DNA of 64,000 nucleotides from Holothuria scabra (Eukaryota; Echinodermata; Holothuroidea; Aspidochirotida; Holothuriidae), in the NCBI GenBank assembly GCA_037179385.1, contig CM074189.1, forward strand, positions 19,908,520 through 19,972,519, given 5' to 3'. The notes beneath the pieces were generated by a model. That model worked only from the letters and a program-made list of their open reading frames with translations, ran no database searches and had not been told where the DNA came from. Below are positions 34,651 to 46,854 of this stretch, piece by piece. A program made the position numbers and the translations under genes. The first letter of the stretch is position 1. Each line of letters starts with the position of its first letter.

Positions 34651-34734
34651 TTAAGTCTTCGGTGTGACCGCGTAACGACCTGAACTCCCAACTTTCAGTT
34701 TGCAAGTGTGATGCTCTAATTAATCACTTGATCA

Positions 34735-35360
34735 TACACATGTTGGGAGTAAAATAATCACTAGTCGTGAGTTCGAGCAGTCAGATAGACTATTTCATCA
34801 TGTCAGCCGATCTTGAATTTAGCCAAGAATCACAAAAGAGAAATATTAGTATATTTTCAATTCCGTTGCATAGTTTTCCCCCGAAAAACTTCAAGACCAT
34901 GTCATCTTGTGATAGTGGTACATTTCATGTCGTAATTTTCTGATCACTGAGCAAGTTTTATTATTGCAAAGGACAGTCAAAAATAAAGACTATTTAGATT
35001 TTCTTCACAGGCATGAAAACGTAATTTTCGGGCACCGAAAGGGTGCACCGAGGGTTGCGATTTTAAAAAGTTTCTGTCGCTACACGCCACTCAAAGGTGG
35101 TGTTCCGCTAAGATGGCCTTTCGGAATGCGGGCAAAATCGGGTAAAATGTTTTTAGTAACTTTCTGATCACTTTGCAGTTTGCGAACTTAGTTTGGAGTG
35201 CCCATTTTGTTGCAAACGACAAAGAAATGGCGACTGTTTTTATTATACGTATAAGTCTGGCCATTCCCGGCCATCTGAGGGGCCGATTTTTTGGAAATTT
35301 TCCCTGTGCTCCTCGTTTACAGATCGTGGCGCTCCGCTTAGATAGTCGTTAAGACAGAAT
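34735..35360 (-). repeat. inverted fragment related to hAT-like family B
   Basis: The complement of GGAGTAAAA...GAGTTCGAGCAGTC matches the 18550-18600 region of family B, and a GTGGCGCTCCGC word at about 35328 mirrors the family's GC-rich motif. No termini. Confidence 0.5.
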
Positions 35361-35639
35361 CTCCCACGCTTATGCCCATCGCTGTTGCTATTTTATATTG
35401 ACTCCTAAAAGTACTCCATTTTACTTCGAAAGGCTACGCTCAGCCTCATTGTATTAGAACGCATGCATTCAGTTTTATCCCCATCAACCACAACAATTCA
35501 ACTTTCAAGACTATTTCATAAAACTCCATCTAACTTACTAACTTTAAAGAATATTCCTGTCAGACCTTAATTTAGACCTCCGACCTCTACCACTGCCGTC
35601 GATAACTCAACATACAGCATGCCTCCCTTTGCTAAAATT

Positions 35640-35880
35640 CATATACATTTGCCATATATGGAATTTTATATCTGGCTCATATCCGGTGCAGATATGGAAT
35701 TTGTATATTGCTTTAACAAAATTGGGCACATTCAACATGATATAACATAAAGGAATATATAAAATGTGTTGTGGCTCAAATTTTTAATGGGACAGATATA
35801 GTTCATACATGGCAAATCCATGTATGTGCCATTTATGGGTCTGTATCCAGGCCATATCTGGACCATTTATGTCTGCACCA
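35640..35880. repeat. ATATGG-word repeat
   Basis: Rich in CATATATGG, ATATCTGG and GCCATATC words, like the arrays at 36430-37040 and 51440-51660. Probably diverged members of one family. Confidence 0.5.
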
Positions 35881-35904
35881 AAATTAATTAGTGCACTGCC
35901 TTCG

Positions 35905-36095
35905 TGTAAAGCGTATCCGCAGCCTTGCTGAGTCAGTTCTTTTACTAAAGGCCTCCAGAACCTTTGAAAAATGGCCGTTCGGCGAAACCAAACTATAAAC
36001 TGCTTCCCGAAGAAGCAGTCTGTCATGTACGCTTTGTCTAAAGTCCTCCCGACCCTCTGTCAAAGGGTCGTCCGGCAAAACCCAAAAAATCACTG
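35905..36095 (-). repeat. two outlying units of the TTTGGTTTCG satellite (inverted)
   Basis: Complement of the satellite core twice, about 95 bp apart: GGCGAAACCAAACTATAAAC at about 35980 and a diverged GGCAAAACCC copy near 36074. Each is followed by a GCTTC(CC)GAAGAAGC word. Confidence 0.65.
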
Positions 36096-36429
36096 CTCCC
36101 CGAAGAAGCTATGTCATGTATGGCTCAATACTATCTGAACATATCTACCAAAGTCTTATGTTCATTGATTTATTTATTGACTTAAGTATTTAAAGATGTT
36201 AAATTACTTAAAACTGAACAGCAAAACTGCTTGGAAATTCCTACTACTAAATTTTTACACAGAATTATTGGTTAATATTACCGCACGGGGCAATATTCTA
36301 ACATAAATTGTGTCAACTTGAAGGTTTTATGATTTTTTCACAGTTTACTTCCTTAATCATAAAAAGAAACCAAGGTTCAAAATTTCTGACCACGCCCACA
36401 TTGGAGAGTCATTTGCATGTACTAGTATA

Positions 36430-37040
36430 ATTGTTCACTAGTAATTGTATATTACTATAATATGGCTGATTATAAGGTAGACGTTTTAAAAATTATGCTT
36501 TTGATTTTCTGATATTTATTCAGGAGGCCTTTGTGTGGGATAGGTACACAAATTAAACCAAAAGTATTAACATGGCTGAAAAATTTTAATTATATATTTT
36601 ATATTCTTTTTATAAAGTTATAACTGAATTAAAATGGCCATATGAAAGTTTATATGTATATCTTGCATGGTACTATACTAAATTATATCTAGCTTGATAT
36701 GGTCACATCAAACTTTATATGTATATGTGGCAAGGTATTTTTGTAATATGCATCTGGTTTGATATTGCCCTGTATAAGATATTTTATTTTTATATATGAT
36801 ATGGTCGTTCGCAAAGTTAAATACCGTAAAGCTTGATATGACCATATCAAAATTTATATTTGTATGTGGTATATTATTTTGTCAAGATTTATCTGCCATA
36901 TTATGGCCATGTGAAACTTAATATGTTTATCTGGCATGATATTACATCAAGTTAAATCTGTTTTCATTTGTCCATCTCAAACTTGATTCAATACATGTAT
37001 TGGCTTTAATTCTGCCTTCATATGGCCATGTAGAACTTAA
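36430..37040. repeat. ATATGGCCATAT satellite, about 60-70 bp units
   Basis: Eight or so irregular repeats of a unit like GATATGGCCATATCAAACTT followed by TATATGTATATGTGGCATGG. The units are diverged from one another and very AT-rich. Confidence 0.7.
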
Positions 37041-37432
37041 CAGCAAACAGACATGTCTGTGAAGCAGAATGTACGACATATTTCTTGGTCAGTCATATCC
37101 CTTACGCTTATCAAAGTTCGGTTCAGTGTATTTCGTTTATGAACACATTTACCTACTCGATGCATATAAAAAACAAGATGTATGGTGAAATATAGAGTTA
37201 TAAACAGAACGCTTGAAAACACAGTAATGTGTTTATCGTAGCTAAAGATCTTTAAAATAAGAAAAAAAAAGATAAAGTGAATAAGAAAACAGAACACTTA
37301 ACATGTATTAAAGCCAGAAGGAACTGACAAAAGGAGGGGGGCTCAGTTTGGTATAAAACTTAAACGGGGTAATTGCCTTCAAATGAGATTTAACTTTGTC
37401 TTTAAAAGTTAACAATGTTACAGAATACTTAA

Positions 37433-37729
37433 AGGGCCAAACCTCTCGCCCCAAACTACAATTTTGGTATGGGGGTACCAAAATTCTCAATTGGCTCAGC
37501 TCTTTGATTGACAGCTAATTCAAACAATGCAGAGTACCAAAGCTGTATTACACAGCATGATTGGTACTGAGAGTGTTTTGATTAAATAAATTGAGTTTTT
37601 CCATACTCACCTGGAAGCAATAAACTAAGATTGCATCTGGATGAGGATGAATTTCAGACAATTGTGGAAAGGGTCTTCAGTAAGAAGGTTAGGAAAACTG
37701 GTACTGTTTCGGGTGAGAGAACTGGCTCT
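37433..37729 (+). mobile_element. AGGGCCA MITE, copy 4
   Basis: 297 bp flanked by TTAA (37429-37432 and 37730-37733). Ends AGGGCCAAACCTCTCGCCCC and, inverted, AGAGCCAGTTCTCTCACCCG, a TIR of about 40 bp. The best-preserved copy of the family here. Confidence 0.88.
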
Positions 37730-37839
37730 TTAAGGCAGTTTCCTATTTAAGTATCTGAACACAAATGTACACATTCTAAGCGTGTAAATGCCACTGTCAT
37801 TGAGAATTCCAACTTAAGATTACTTTGTAGTTTGTCTGT

Positions 37840-39060
37840 GGGGTAGCGCCGTAGTAAAAAAAGTAATGGCTTTTAGAATTTTATTCTGTGAGACTCGAAG
37901 GGGTCTCAAAATGGAGACACCAGGTACTCCAAAGACTTTTATCCATCAGGATAATTTTGATTCAACGAGGTAATAATAGAGTTGGTCAGCAACTGAGAGG
38001 AGAAGTGAGGTCCTAAGGCGATAGAAAATGCCGTTGTATTTAACGAGGCTAATGCACAGGTCGTCAACATGATTTTTGACAAGAGCTTGTCGCCAATCAG
38101 GAAACACAAGTATTAAGCACAAGTAGTCCTGCGAATTTTAGTGCCGTTCAGTGTGGAATGATCAGGACAGGAATCGGTACCGCTTCCATTAGGATGAAAG
38201 ATAGAAACAGTTAGCTTTGCCTAGTAAATAACGAGTAAGTTTGTTGGGGTCAAACCAAGTTTTGAGATGACTTAACCCTTACCGTTGTTTGGGTCCTTTG
38301 GACGGAGAGCGCGGCTGTCGCCCATCTTTACTGTTTTACGAGGAGCTCGAAACTGCGAGTAGCTACCCAAATATTCGGCCACAACAACGAGAGAGACAAT
38401 AGTTTAAGGTCAAGGGGTCAATTGCCTACGGAAGCTGATGCGGGGCGTGCTATGTCCGCTTATCCGCCCACTCCCGAGGCGCGCAAATATGCCCCGATTG
38501 GAGCACAACGGTAAAGGGTTAAACGGCTCGTTCCTTACAAACGAGCTTAACGCAGTCCTTATCGTGAACGAAAACGGTGTCATCAGCAAAAAGTCCAATA
38601 GATTCATTTGGGACTACATTATGAATATCATTTACATATAACAAGAAAAATAAAGATCCAAGAACAGAACCTAGTGGACATCAGTGTTTCTACTTGAATA
38701 ATTAATAAGACACCGTTAACATAAACGAGCTGTTTCCTTTCAGAGAGGTAGCTAGAGATAACATCAAAAGCTTTGCCACGAATTCCATAATTGTATACCT
38801 TCGAAGAAGAATTCTGTGGTCAACAGTGTCGAACACTTTTTTCAGGTCTAAGTATAGGCCGAAGACATTTTCGCCGTTGTCCAGATGTATACGTGTACAA
38901 TTAATGGTTTCTAGGAGTGCGTGACTAGTATCATGATGTTTCCTGAAGCCAAACTGGTAGTCAAAACGTGTATTAAGCCTACTATCAAAGTGAACACAGG
39001 GCAAATTCTTTTGGATAATTTTAAAAATATGTGCCCCCACACAAGTTCAAATTTAGTGAA
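37840..39060 (-). mobile_element. LINE fragment (CR1/L2-type reverse transcriptase), broken
   Basis: Reading right to left: the QFGFRKHHDTSHALLETI motif, then GLYLDLKKVFDTVDH (first catalytic block, near 38820-38880), a SSYLSERKQLVYVNG block near 38730, FADDTVFV near 38580, and past an inserted MITE a WFDPNKLT thumb-like motif. A C-terminal region follows down to about 37840. Frame changes separate these pieces. No 5' end or tail recognised. Confidence 0.78.
38276..38518. mobile_element. TTAA-flanked CCCTTACCG MITE (piggyBac-like ends) inside the LINE
   Basis: 243 bp, flanked by TTAA (38272-38275 and 38519-38522). Ends CCCTTACCGTTGTTTGGG and, inverted, CCCTTTACCGTTGTGCTCC. It interrupts the LINE between the FADD box and the thumb motif. 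CCC-starting TIRs with TTAA duplications fit piggyBac. Confidence 0.85.
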
Positions 39061-39119
39061 TATTCAAAAGGAGGCAAGAACTGGTACGGTTTAAATCATG
39101 CAGTAGCCAAGGCCACCCT

Positions 39120-39440
39120 CAGATTAAGTACGTCATGGTTATACCATGCAGAAATTCCCTCACTTCCATGGTTATAATTATGCTCCGATAGTAACCACTA
39201 CTGCACATGTGATTATGCAGAGCAGTAATGTTGGACAGCTCAGGTTTCCGTCGAGACTTCCAGTTTACGACTACACGGAGCGCACACACTCGCTCAAAAC
39301 AACAGCATGAATCATGACAAAGCACATGAATAAGTCATATTATAGTAATAAAGTTTGCGTCTAAAATTAGACACGGTCCACTTGCTGTGCCGGTGGTTTT
39401 GGAAGATGAAGAGCTGAGAAAACGGAGTCCGCTCCGCGGG
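39120..39440. repeat. dispersed repeat (copy 2), uninterrupted
   Basis: Matches 20160-20850 but lacks the CACGGACTT MITE, so it represents the empty site near 39,325 (GCACATGAATAAG). Confidence 0.75.
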
Positions 39441-39479
39441 GTATTGCCTACTCTCAGGCCCGAACGCAATGGCAGTTAG

Positions 39480-39795
39480 TTCCATTTTCAAATATCCAAT
39501 CCTCTCACACCAAACTACAATTCTTGTAGGGTTAGCAGAAATTCTCAATTTGCTCAGCTCCTTGATTGACAGCTTATTAAAACAATACACAATACCAAAG
39601 CTTATTTTACACAACATGAACTGTAATGAGAGTGTTTTCATTATACACAATGAACTTTTCTAGACTCACCCTGAAGCAATAAACTGAGATTGTGTCGGGA
39701 CGAGGACGAATTTCACACAATTGTGGTAAGTTCTTAAGTGAGAATATAAGGAGAATTGGTACTGCTTAGGATGAGAGAATTGGACCTTTACAGTC
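39480..39795 (+). mobile_element. AGGGCCA MITE, copy 5
   Basis: Internal blocks of the family are clear (ACTACAATTCTTGTAGGG, TTGATTGACAGCTTATT, ACACAATTGTGG). Both termini have drifted, with TTTA in place of TTAA at the right. Confidence 0.75.
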
Positions 39796-41548
39796 ATCGG
39801 TAAGAAAGGCTTGTCAAAGGACGTGAAGGAAAGCGTTCACGTTAAGATTGCCAAGTGAGTACCAATTTTTAATATCCTAAGGTTCTTATGTAATTTTGAA
39901 CGACACTTGTGTCTTCTCTATTAAGTGCATTCACATTTTAAGGAATAGAGTATATTTTGTCTCTTTCTTGCAAGGTCTCCCAACCTCTAATCAATCAAAA
40001 CTTGCAAGGGACCTCGGAGAAAAAGTGGGTATGCAAGGCTAAAGACAGAACAATACCAGCACGAGGTTTGCAAGCAGTGAATTATTTACGATACTGGAAG
40101 GACACGCAAGATGTGATATGAACACAGGCTCTACATTGAATTAAAAGGGCGAAAACCAATAAGAGTAAAGTTGAACTTTATCGCTAGCTTTCAGGAGCCT
40201 TGGATTTTATAGCCTGTTTTGCGAAACGTTTTCAAGTGTTTAATATGCTTCATAAACCACAGTCGTCAGTGTTCTCTTCAGGTTCCCAACCGACAGGGAG
40301 GCTACGGGAGGTGTACGTCAAGTGATGCGTTAATGTTGGGAAGCATACGAGAAAGGTGCGGGCACGTCGAGGGCCAGTTGCTGCCTTTCTGCTGGTATCC
40401 TACAAGGTTCACCGCAGGCAAGTTTATGGCGTTTTCCGACTTTCTCTTGGGTTCCTTTCATTTGTTATTTTGAATTTGACCATATCCCTCCATCTACAAT
40501 CTTGAAAAAAAATTAGATGGAATATCCCCGCTCCCTCGTGCAATGTTGGAGATGGTGAGACCAATGCGTGACGCACCATTTTCTTTGGGAATCAAAGTTG
40601 TACTGGGGGACAGGGGTTTCGTAAATCACTGTTTACTATAGGACAAAACATTTGAAAGGGGGATAAAGGTTGCGTAAATAGCAATCGGCATCATAAGCGG
40701 CATAATGACGTGAGATGTTTCAACAGTCCTGCCAAGATTGTAGCCTGCATTTACATACCGGCACGAGAAAATCTAGTGAATTACATGCGACTCCAAAGCA
40801 GGTACAACATAGCGAGCAAATAGACAATCTACTGTCCTCGAAAGAACTTCGTGTCCCGGAGGTTCTAAATAAACCCCCACGCGTCCGACACGCATATCTT
40901 ATCCAGCACTGACACGTAAAACCAAAGCAAGAAACACACATACAGACAAGGTACACTCGAAATTCACCAAAATTTTGCCTTCCTTGGGATTTCCTGGGGG
41001 CAACAAACTTCACCCGTAAGTAGCGCCCATTAATTTCTGCAATAATGACACAGGACTGGGGAGAGGAGGGTGCGGAATTTTGTTGGTTTTCAGTTGTGTC
41101 TAGCTGCCAAATGGTGTAATATTTGTTGCTTTTACAAGAGTTTCTTCTAAATTGATTGAAGCAAAATAAGGGAAAACTTGTCAGATCATGTGAGTAATAA
41201 CACATATACCAGGCTGGACAAAGTTGGTTATTTTGAAAAACCGGAGGGGCACCGGCACAAAACAATAAAAAGATGACGTCTCCTGGTAAAACCGAACGAC
41301 TGGTAACCCTACCAGAAGTGCCACTGTGAGCACTGTAGGCATACTTTGCGACTTCCGGTTGATCACTGACGTTATATCGGCATTGCATGAATCGCTTTTA
41401 GGTGGTGATTCCTCAATTAGCCTGATAAGCATTATGCGGAGAAATAGTGCCGTCCTGTATCATTCATATGTATCACGAGATTGCGGGTCCAAAGTAATAA
41501 AGCTGACATCTGCAACAAGCAGTTCTAACACAATACTGCATTGGGAAT
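39796..41548. other. no gene recognised apart from one long frame
   Basis: No transposon seen. It holds the unusually long minus-strand frame described separately (40720-41388). Confidence 0.4.
40720..41388 (-). CDS. unassigned 222-residue open frame
   Basis: One of the longest frames in the window outside repeats. It has no recognised domain. Its C-terminal third is Cys- and Ser-rich (VYLVCMCVSCFGFTCQCW) without a spaced motif I know. The start is only the first in-frame ATG. No signal peptide and no supporting splice sites were found. It may be chance in a locally GC-richer stretch. Confidence 0.15.
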   Translation of the reverse strand: MQCRYNVSDQPEVAKYAYSAHSGTSGRVTSRSVLPGDVIFLLFCAGAPPVFQNNQLCPAWYMCYYSHDLTSFPLFCFNQFRRNSCKSNKYYTIWQLDTTENQQNSAPSSPQSCVIIAEINGRYLRVKFVAPRKSQGRQNFGEFRVYLVCMCVSCFGFTCQCWIRYACRTRGGLFRTSGTRSSFEDSRLSICSLCCTCFGVACNSLDFLVPVCKCRLQSWQDC

Positions 41549-41556
41549 ATCACATC

Positions 41557-43076
41557 TAGTTGCGGAGCTCCCATAAGGTCAGGAGGGGACGGTCGCCCCC
41601 CCCCCCCCCCGCCATGGACCAAAATCCTCTGTAGGCGCCCTTTTTAGGTTTTTAACATAACTTCTCTCTTGAACCATTATTTGCAAAAGGCATAATTTAT
41701 TGGCGTTGCCTTAAGGCCAGATAAGAAAATGATCAAACATATACCGCTAAATTTACTATCTGCATTTTATTCTGATGAAAAGGGTCATCTTCTGTAATAG
41801 GGATATATTTTGCGGAAACGTAATGTCTTCATTCTTCATAAGCACTTGTGTATGCTTCCGAAACAAGCGTGATTATATGCTTGCAAAACACACACTGAGC
41901 CTGACATTAAATTCTCCCTCCCGGCCAATAAAAGTTGCACAACAATGATTGTAGCGCAAATAGCTTTCTTCTTGTCGGGGATAGTTGTCAACATAGACTA
42001 TAAAAAGAGTTTATAAAGATATCAAAATAGCTTCCATAACATTTTTTAAAATCATTTGAAGAAAGCATTCTGGTTAAAACTGTTATCATAGTGGTAATGC
42101 TTTAAGAGTACTGGTGAGTAGTTTCCATTTTACTTTTCTTCGAGTGACCGTTCTCATGATAAATGGCTATTCTATTCCGTAAATGCAGAGTGGTCATGTG
42201 ACACTGCAGGATAATGTCATGAAAATGCTTCTTTGTGTACTTACGTAGTCTCAAAATCCAGAAAATTACATCTACTAAAGTTTAGGCTAATTTTATTCCC
42301 TATGAATTCGGTATCTAGAGAGCCAAGCATACCTTTTGTTTTGGGTATTTCTTGCAATGTACCTTAATTAATGAGTGGTAACATAATGTAAATTGTCAAT
42401 AAATGTTTCTTCGTGTACTTACCTTGATTTTCAAATGCCAAACATGTACACCTTACGGTGATTGATTTCCTCTTTTCCCTTGTAAGATTGCTTGCTATTG
42501 GCTCTCGCAAGTTTAATCTTTATCTTCACAGAGTAGTGCATTGTTGCATTAAAATCTTAAATTTAGACCTGACAATAACACAAAATATAATGGCTGTCTT
42601 CATACTAGCATTTAAAAGAGAGGGATAGAAACATGGGAGTGTGAACTAGGTAGGGACAAGGGGGAAACATTCCTTCCCTTGGAAAAAAAAAAACTTGAGA
42701 AACGAATTAAAAACAAAGTGTTTACCCTTCTTACATGCGGTAAATAGAATTAGGGAGTGTCATTCCTAGAGATCTGGGAGACATTTTGGGCCAAAATTTT
42801 CTTGCGCTCCGCGCCAACTAATGATTGCGCCGAGCTTTTTCCCCTAAATATATTTTGCCGCCCTGAATTTACTTCTGCTGACGGCTATGGATAGCAAATT
42901 TAAACGTGTTTGAAATTGGAAACTTGCTGAGGAGAAATGGCAAAGCAGTCTTCTACCAGGTGGGGAAAACCAAACGAAAAGTCGAAAAGTGCTGAGACTC
43001 AGGGTATAAACTCCTTTGAAGCGCCCCTGCAGACCATTTTCGCCCCCTCCGACCGAAATCCCTAGGTCCGCCACTG
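41557..43076 (+). mobile_element. hAT-like transposon (family A), copy 1
   Basis: 1520 bp between perfect 8 bp duplications ATCACATC (41549-41556 and 43077-43084). Ends TAGTTGCGGAGCTCCCAT (first base drifted from C) and, inverted, CAGTGGCGGACCTAGGG, each with long C or G runs inside. It matches 54977-56486 throughout and includes the nested CATGGG-type MITE (about 42635-42890). No transposase frame. Confidence 0.9.
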
Positions 43077-43084
43077 ATCACATC

Positions 43085-44424
43085 GTCCAACAAACGGGAA
43101 AGGACCAAAGTACGTTGGCACAGAAACAATCATGGACAGTAAGTGGTTACGACTTTCGTAACCACATTTTCTAGTTTTAAAGGGAAACAAAGCAGTTGAT
43201 GTGAGTTATACAACAAGTCACAATATATTGCGTAATGGAATAATTTGTTTTAAGTGAATAAATTCCAACAATTTTTATTTCGGCTCAAGAATGTGTTCTA
43301 AAGATGGGAGTTAGACTGTTAGAAGTCCTTTTTCATTCCGTCTAATATATATTTTTGAATTTTTTTATTTGAGGCAACTTTTACTAATTTCCACAAAATA
43401 CGGTTAGTGGAAGTGACATTTGGCATGGCCCGTCCATAGATCATTTTGAAACCCCGAAGACAATGTTGGCACTACTTGGAAACGGCTGCACAGTATTCGT
43501 TAAATACAACAGTGTGCACTGTTGTATTTAACGCACAAGCTCCATTGAGCTAAGCAAGATTAGTCGGGTGGGCATGGTGTAAGACGAATACACTATTTGT
43601 TCTTACTACATTTGTTATTTTACATTTAAAATTTTTTTTTGAACTGAACTTTCTGAACCATGATTAAGAACTTTACTAGTATTCTGGGTCCAATGAAGAA
43701 ACTCATTCAGAGTTCTCACCTTAAGAGACAACACTAACAAGTTCTAATTTCAAATTGGATTTCTAAATTCCACGTCTTCTCACCATTTTTATCAAATATG
43801 TTTGTTTTCTTTGGGATTAATGTTTACAAACACTGGGCAAGGTCACTTTGGCAACATATCCTTGACTTTTTGTCACTTGTTTGGCAAGTAGTTAGTCCAC
43901 GGATCCGGATAACTTGTCGCACATGTGACTAGGAGTTGGTCCTTTAAGTGACCTTGTATTGGGCTATAATTTTGTCAAAAATGCAATAAGTTATGCAAAA
44001 GGAGCTATCCAGATAGATTAAGAAAATCCATTCTGAAAATAAAATAGAACTTGTTCACTGCCAAAACTCGTTCGGCGAAGTCAAAACATATACTCATAAA
44101 GGAGTTCTGATTCCCAAGGTGCCTAAATTCTATTCCCAAAGTACAGTATGTTAGGGCCGTCAGATTAACACCAATGGTTTCTCATGCGTGGATCCATTCT
44201 TGTTCGGAAGAAACGACACAGTCACGTATTGAGCCTACAGTGGAAAAAGGCCAACTGCCGCAATTAAAAGAAGTATTGAACGTCCTTGAGACATTTATTT
44301 TATTTTATATTTTAGTATATTACTAATCGTTCATATGAAATGAACAATGCGACCATTGGTGGAAATGTTGATTTGTTTGACAGTTTTGATAGTATACAAT
44401 TTGAACAGTCGTGAAATTAAGCTA
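43085..44424. other. no gene recognised; spacer between opposed hAT-like copies
   Basis: Contains the perfect palindrome at 43498-43533, otherwise plain AT-rich sequence. Confidence 0.45.
43498..43533. repeat. perfect 17 bp palindrome
   Basis: CGTTAAATACAACAGTG, two bases (TG), then its exact complement. Could fold into a 17 bp hairpin or cruciform. Confidence 0.95.
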
Positions 44425-45823
44425 GCTTACGTAAGTTAGGGGTTAAGGTCAGAGGAGGCGAAAATGGTCTGCAGGGGCGCTTCGAAGGAATAAATACCCT
44501 GAGCTTCCGCACGATCGGAGCCACGGCTTTTCAGACTTTCCATTTGATTTTCCGCACCTGGTAGAGGACTTCTTTGACATTTCTCCTCAGCAAGTTTCTC
44601 TATTTAAGCATGATTCAATTTTCTATCCACAAGCCTCCGTGAATAAAAATTCGGGTGTTTTATTTTCCAGGGGAGGGAAAGTTCCCCCTTACCCCTACCT
44701 GCGGAGGCGCATGTTTCGATCCCTCTCTTTCACATTCTAGTATAAAGGCAGTTTTTAAATTTTGTGTGTTATTGTCAGGTCTCGGTTTAAGATTTTAATG
44801 TAATAATGGGCTAATTTGTGAAGATAAAGATTGAAACTGCTAGAGCTAAACAGCAAGCAATCTTACAGAGCCTGAGGGAAAAAGTTATGGAAATTAATCA
44901 GTTAGGTGTACATTTTTTGGCATCTGGAAATCAAGATAAGTACACGAAGAAATATTAACTGACGTAATTTACATCAAATGACCACTCTGAACTAGCCATT
45001 AATTAAGTACATTAAACGAAATAGCCAAGACAAGAGGTCTGTCTGCTTGGCTCTCCAGATACCAAATTCATAATAAGTAAAATTAGCCTAAACTTAGGCT
45101 TATTTGATGCAATTTTCTCACTTTTGAGACCACTGAAGTACAGAAATAAACATTTTCATGGAATTATCGTGCAATGTCGAAATAGCCATTTATCATCAGA
45201 ATGGTCACTTGAAGAAAAGCGAAATGGAAACTGCTCATTAAAACTCTTATACCATTACCACTATGGTAACACTTTTATTTTATTTTAACCTAAATGTTCT
45301 CTCGTAATGATTTTGAAAAATGATGTGGGAAGCTATTTCGGTATCTTTATAAACTCTTTTTGTTGTCCTTGTTAACAATTATCCCCGACAACAAGAGGGC
45401 TATTTGCGTTACAATTATGCTGCGCCCTTTCAAACATCTTTATTGGCCGGGGGTTAATATAATGTTAGTCTGTGTATTTTGTAAGCCTATAATCACGCTT
45501 GGTGTGGAAACAGTGAACTTAGCACAACGGAAACTTTTATTAGTGCGTATAAAGCATGAAGATGCGTTTCGACAAAACCTATCCCTATAATACAGAAGAT
45601 GACCCTTTTCATCCGAATAAAGTGCAGATAGTACAGTTACCGGTGGCTGTTTGAACATTTTGTTATCTGGCCCTTAAAAACGCTATTAAATTATGTCTTT
45701 AGCCACAAATGGTGCAAGGGTAAAGTGTGTTAAAAACCTAAAAGGGGCGCCGGAAGACGATTTTGGTACGTCGGGGAGGGGGGGGGGCGACCGCCCTCTG
45801 ACAATATGGCAGCTCCGCCGCAA
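44425..45823 (-). mobile_element. hAT-like transposon (family A), copy 2 (inverted)
   Basis: Matches copies 1 and 3 in opposite orientation. CGAAAATGGTCTGCAGGGGC at 44459 is its 3' subterminal part, and ATATGGCAGCTCCGCC at 45804 is its 5' end. Termini are eroded and no target duplication is readable. The nested CATGGG MITE region is partly deleted (44580-44710). Confidence 0.82.
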
Positions 45824-46854
45824 TTATCCCAGTTGAAAATCACAAAAGGAAAAAGAAATGAGTTGAAACAATTTATGACTGGTTTCAATTATTAGCAATT
45901 GGTCATAACTGTTTGCGACTCTCAACAAAACAAAACCAAACCAAACCCGCCCAACGAAACCAACGAAACCTACCTGGTCTTAATTAAACTGGTCCAATTC
46001 GTTTGGTAGCAAATGCATTCCTCTTGGTATAGTGCCGTCAAATGTGAAACACCCATTAAGGAACTCAGCCTGAACGGTTCATATGTAGATCGCACATTCT
46101 TTCATAATTTTTAATAAATATGACACTCGTAATCATAAAGAGGAACTTTCTGAATGGTTATGCTTATACAACTGGTTTCACCTTATGAAAAGGTTTATCT
46201 AGCGAACATGCATATTATCAGATCATATGGTTTAAAGGATACTATTGACGTCTTCTAGTCTCACATTTTATTCAAGTACCGTTTAATTAATGTCGGAAAA
46301 AATACCCTTAGAACAATCTCGTCAGGAACTGTTCTCAGGACTAATTATATGCCTGTTTAAGCATTTGAAAATAACCATGAAGGTTGACATTTGATAGCAC
46401 TTCATCTCAGAATAAGCTAAATGAGGATGTAGCCCTCCAGTGCACTGTAAGTAATTTGTTTCCCTTTTCGCCAGCTCTTATTTCAGGATTTTGTTGGCAG
46501 TTGTTACTTGAGCCTCAAAGTTGTTGGGCTTCTATTGTACCAGAAAGGTGATCAAATCTGCTGCTCACTGAAGCAGCTAATAGGAGTAAGGAACTAGTGG
46601 TCGCGTACTATAATTGGGAACCGCAGTTTTTCCTTAAAACTGTGGTAACCATGACGGATCTCCTTAAAGGCTAATATCCCGAAATGTTGAACACTCTAGA
46701 CTTTCACAACAGAGTTAGTTAGTCCTTCATTTGGGTTGCTCCTATGAATTTGTTTTGAAAGCCATAGTTAAGCCCCGGCGTCAATAAATGTTTAAGTCTA
46801 GACACATTATAACAGATAGCTAGGTCGTCTAGTTGTGTATGTACAGCTAGTCTG
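45824..46854. other. no gene recognised
   Basis: AT-rich. A CAAAACCAAACC-type simple stretch lies at about 45927-45970. No frame or repeat of note. Confidence 0.4.

Noticed and set aside
34650..34700. TCGGTGTGACC...GAACTCCC words resembling a tRNA-type B box (SINE head)
   Set aside because: No matching A box at the right distance and no A-rich tail. The similar words at 33719 do not strengthen the case.
36430..37040. Regular repeats that might suggest a CRISPR-like array
   Set aside because: Units are contiguous and diverged without unique spacers, and the context is a eukaryotic genome.
40875..40886. CCCACGCGTCCG, identical to a 12-base core of a known cDNA cloning adapter
   Set aside because: A single 12-base match in 64 kb can occur by chance. 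Flanking bases do not continue the adapter and no vector sequence follows.
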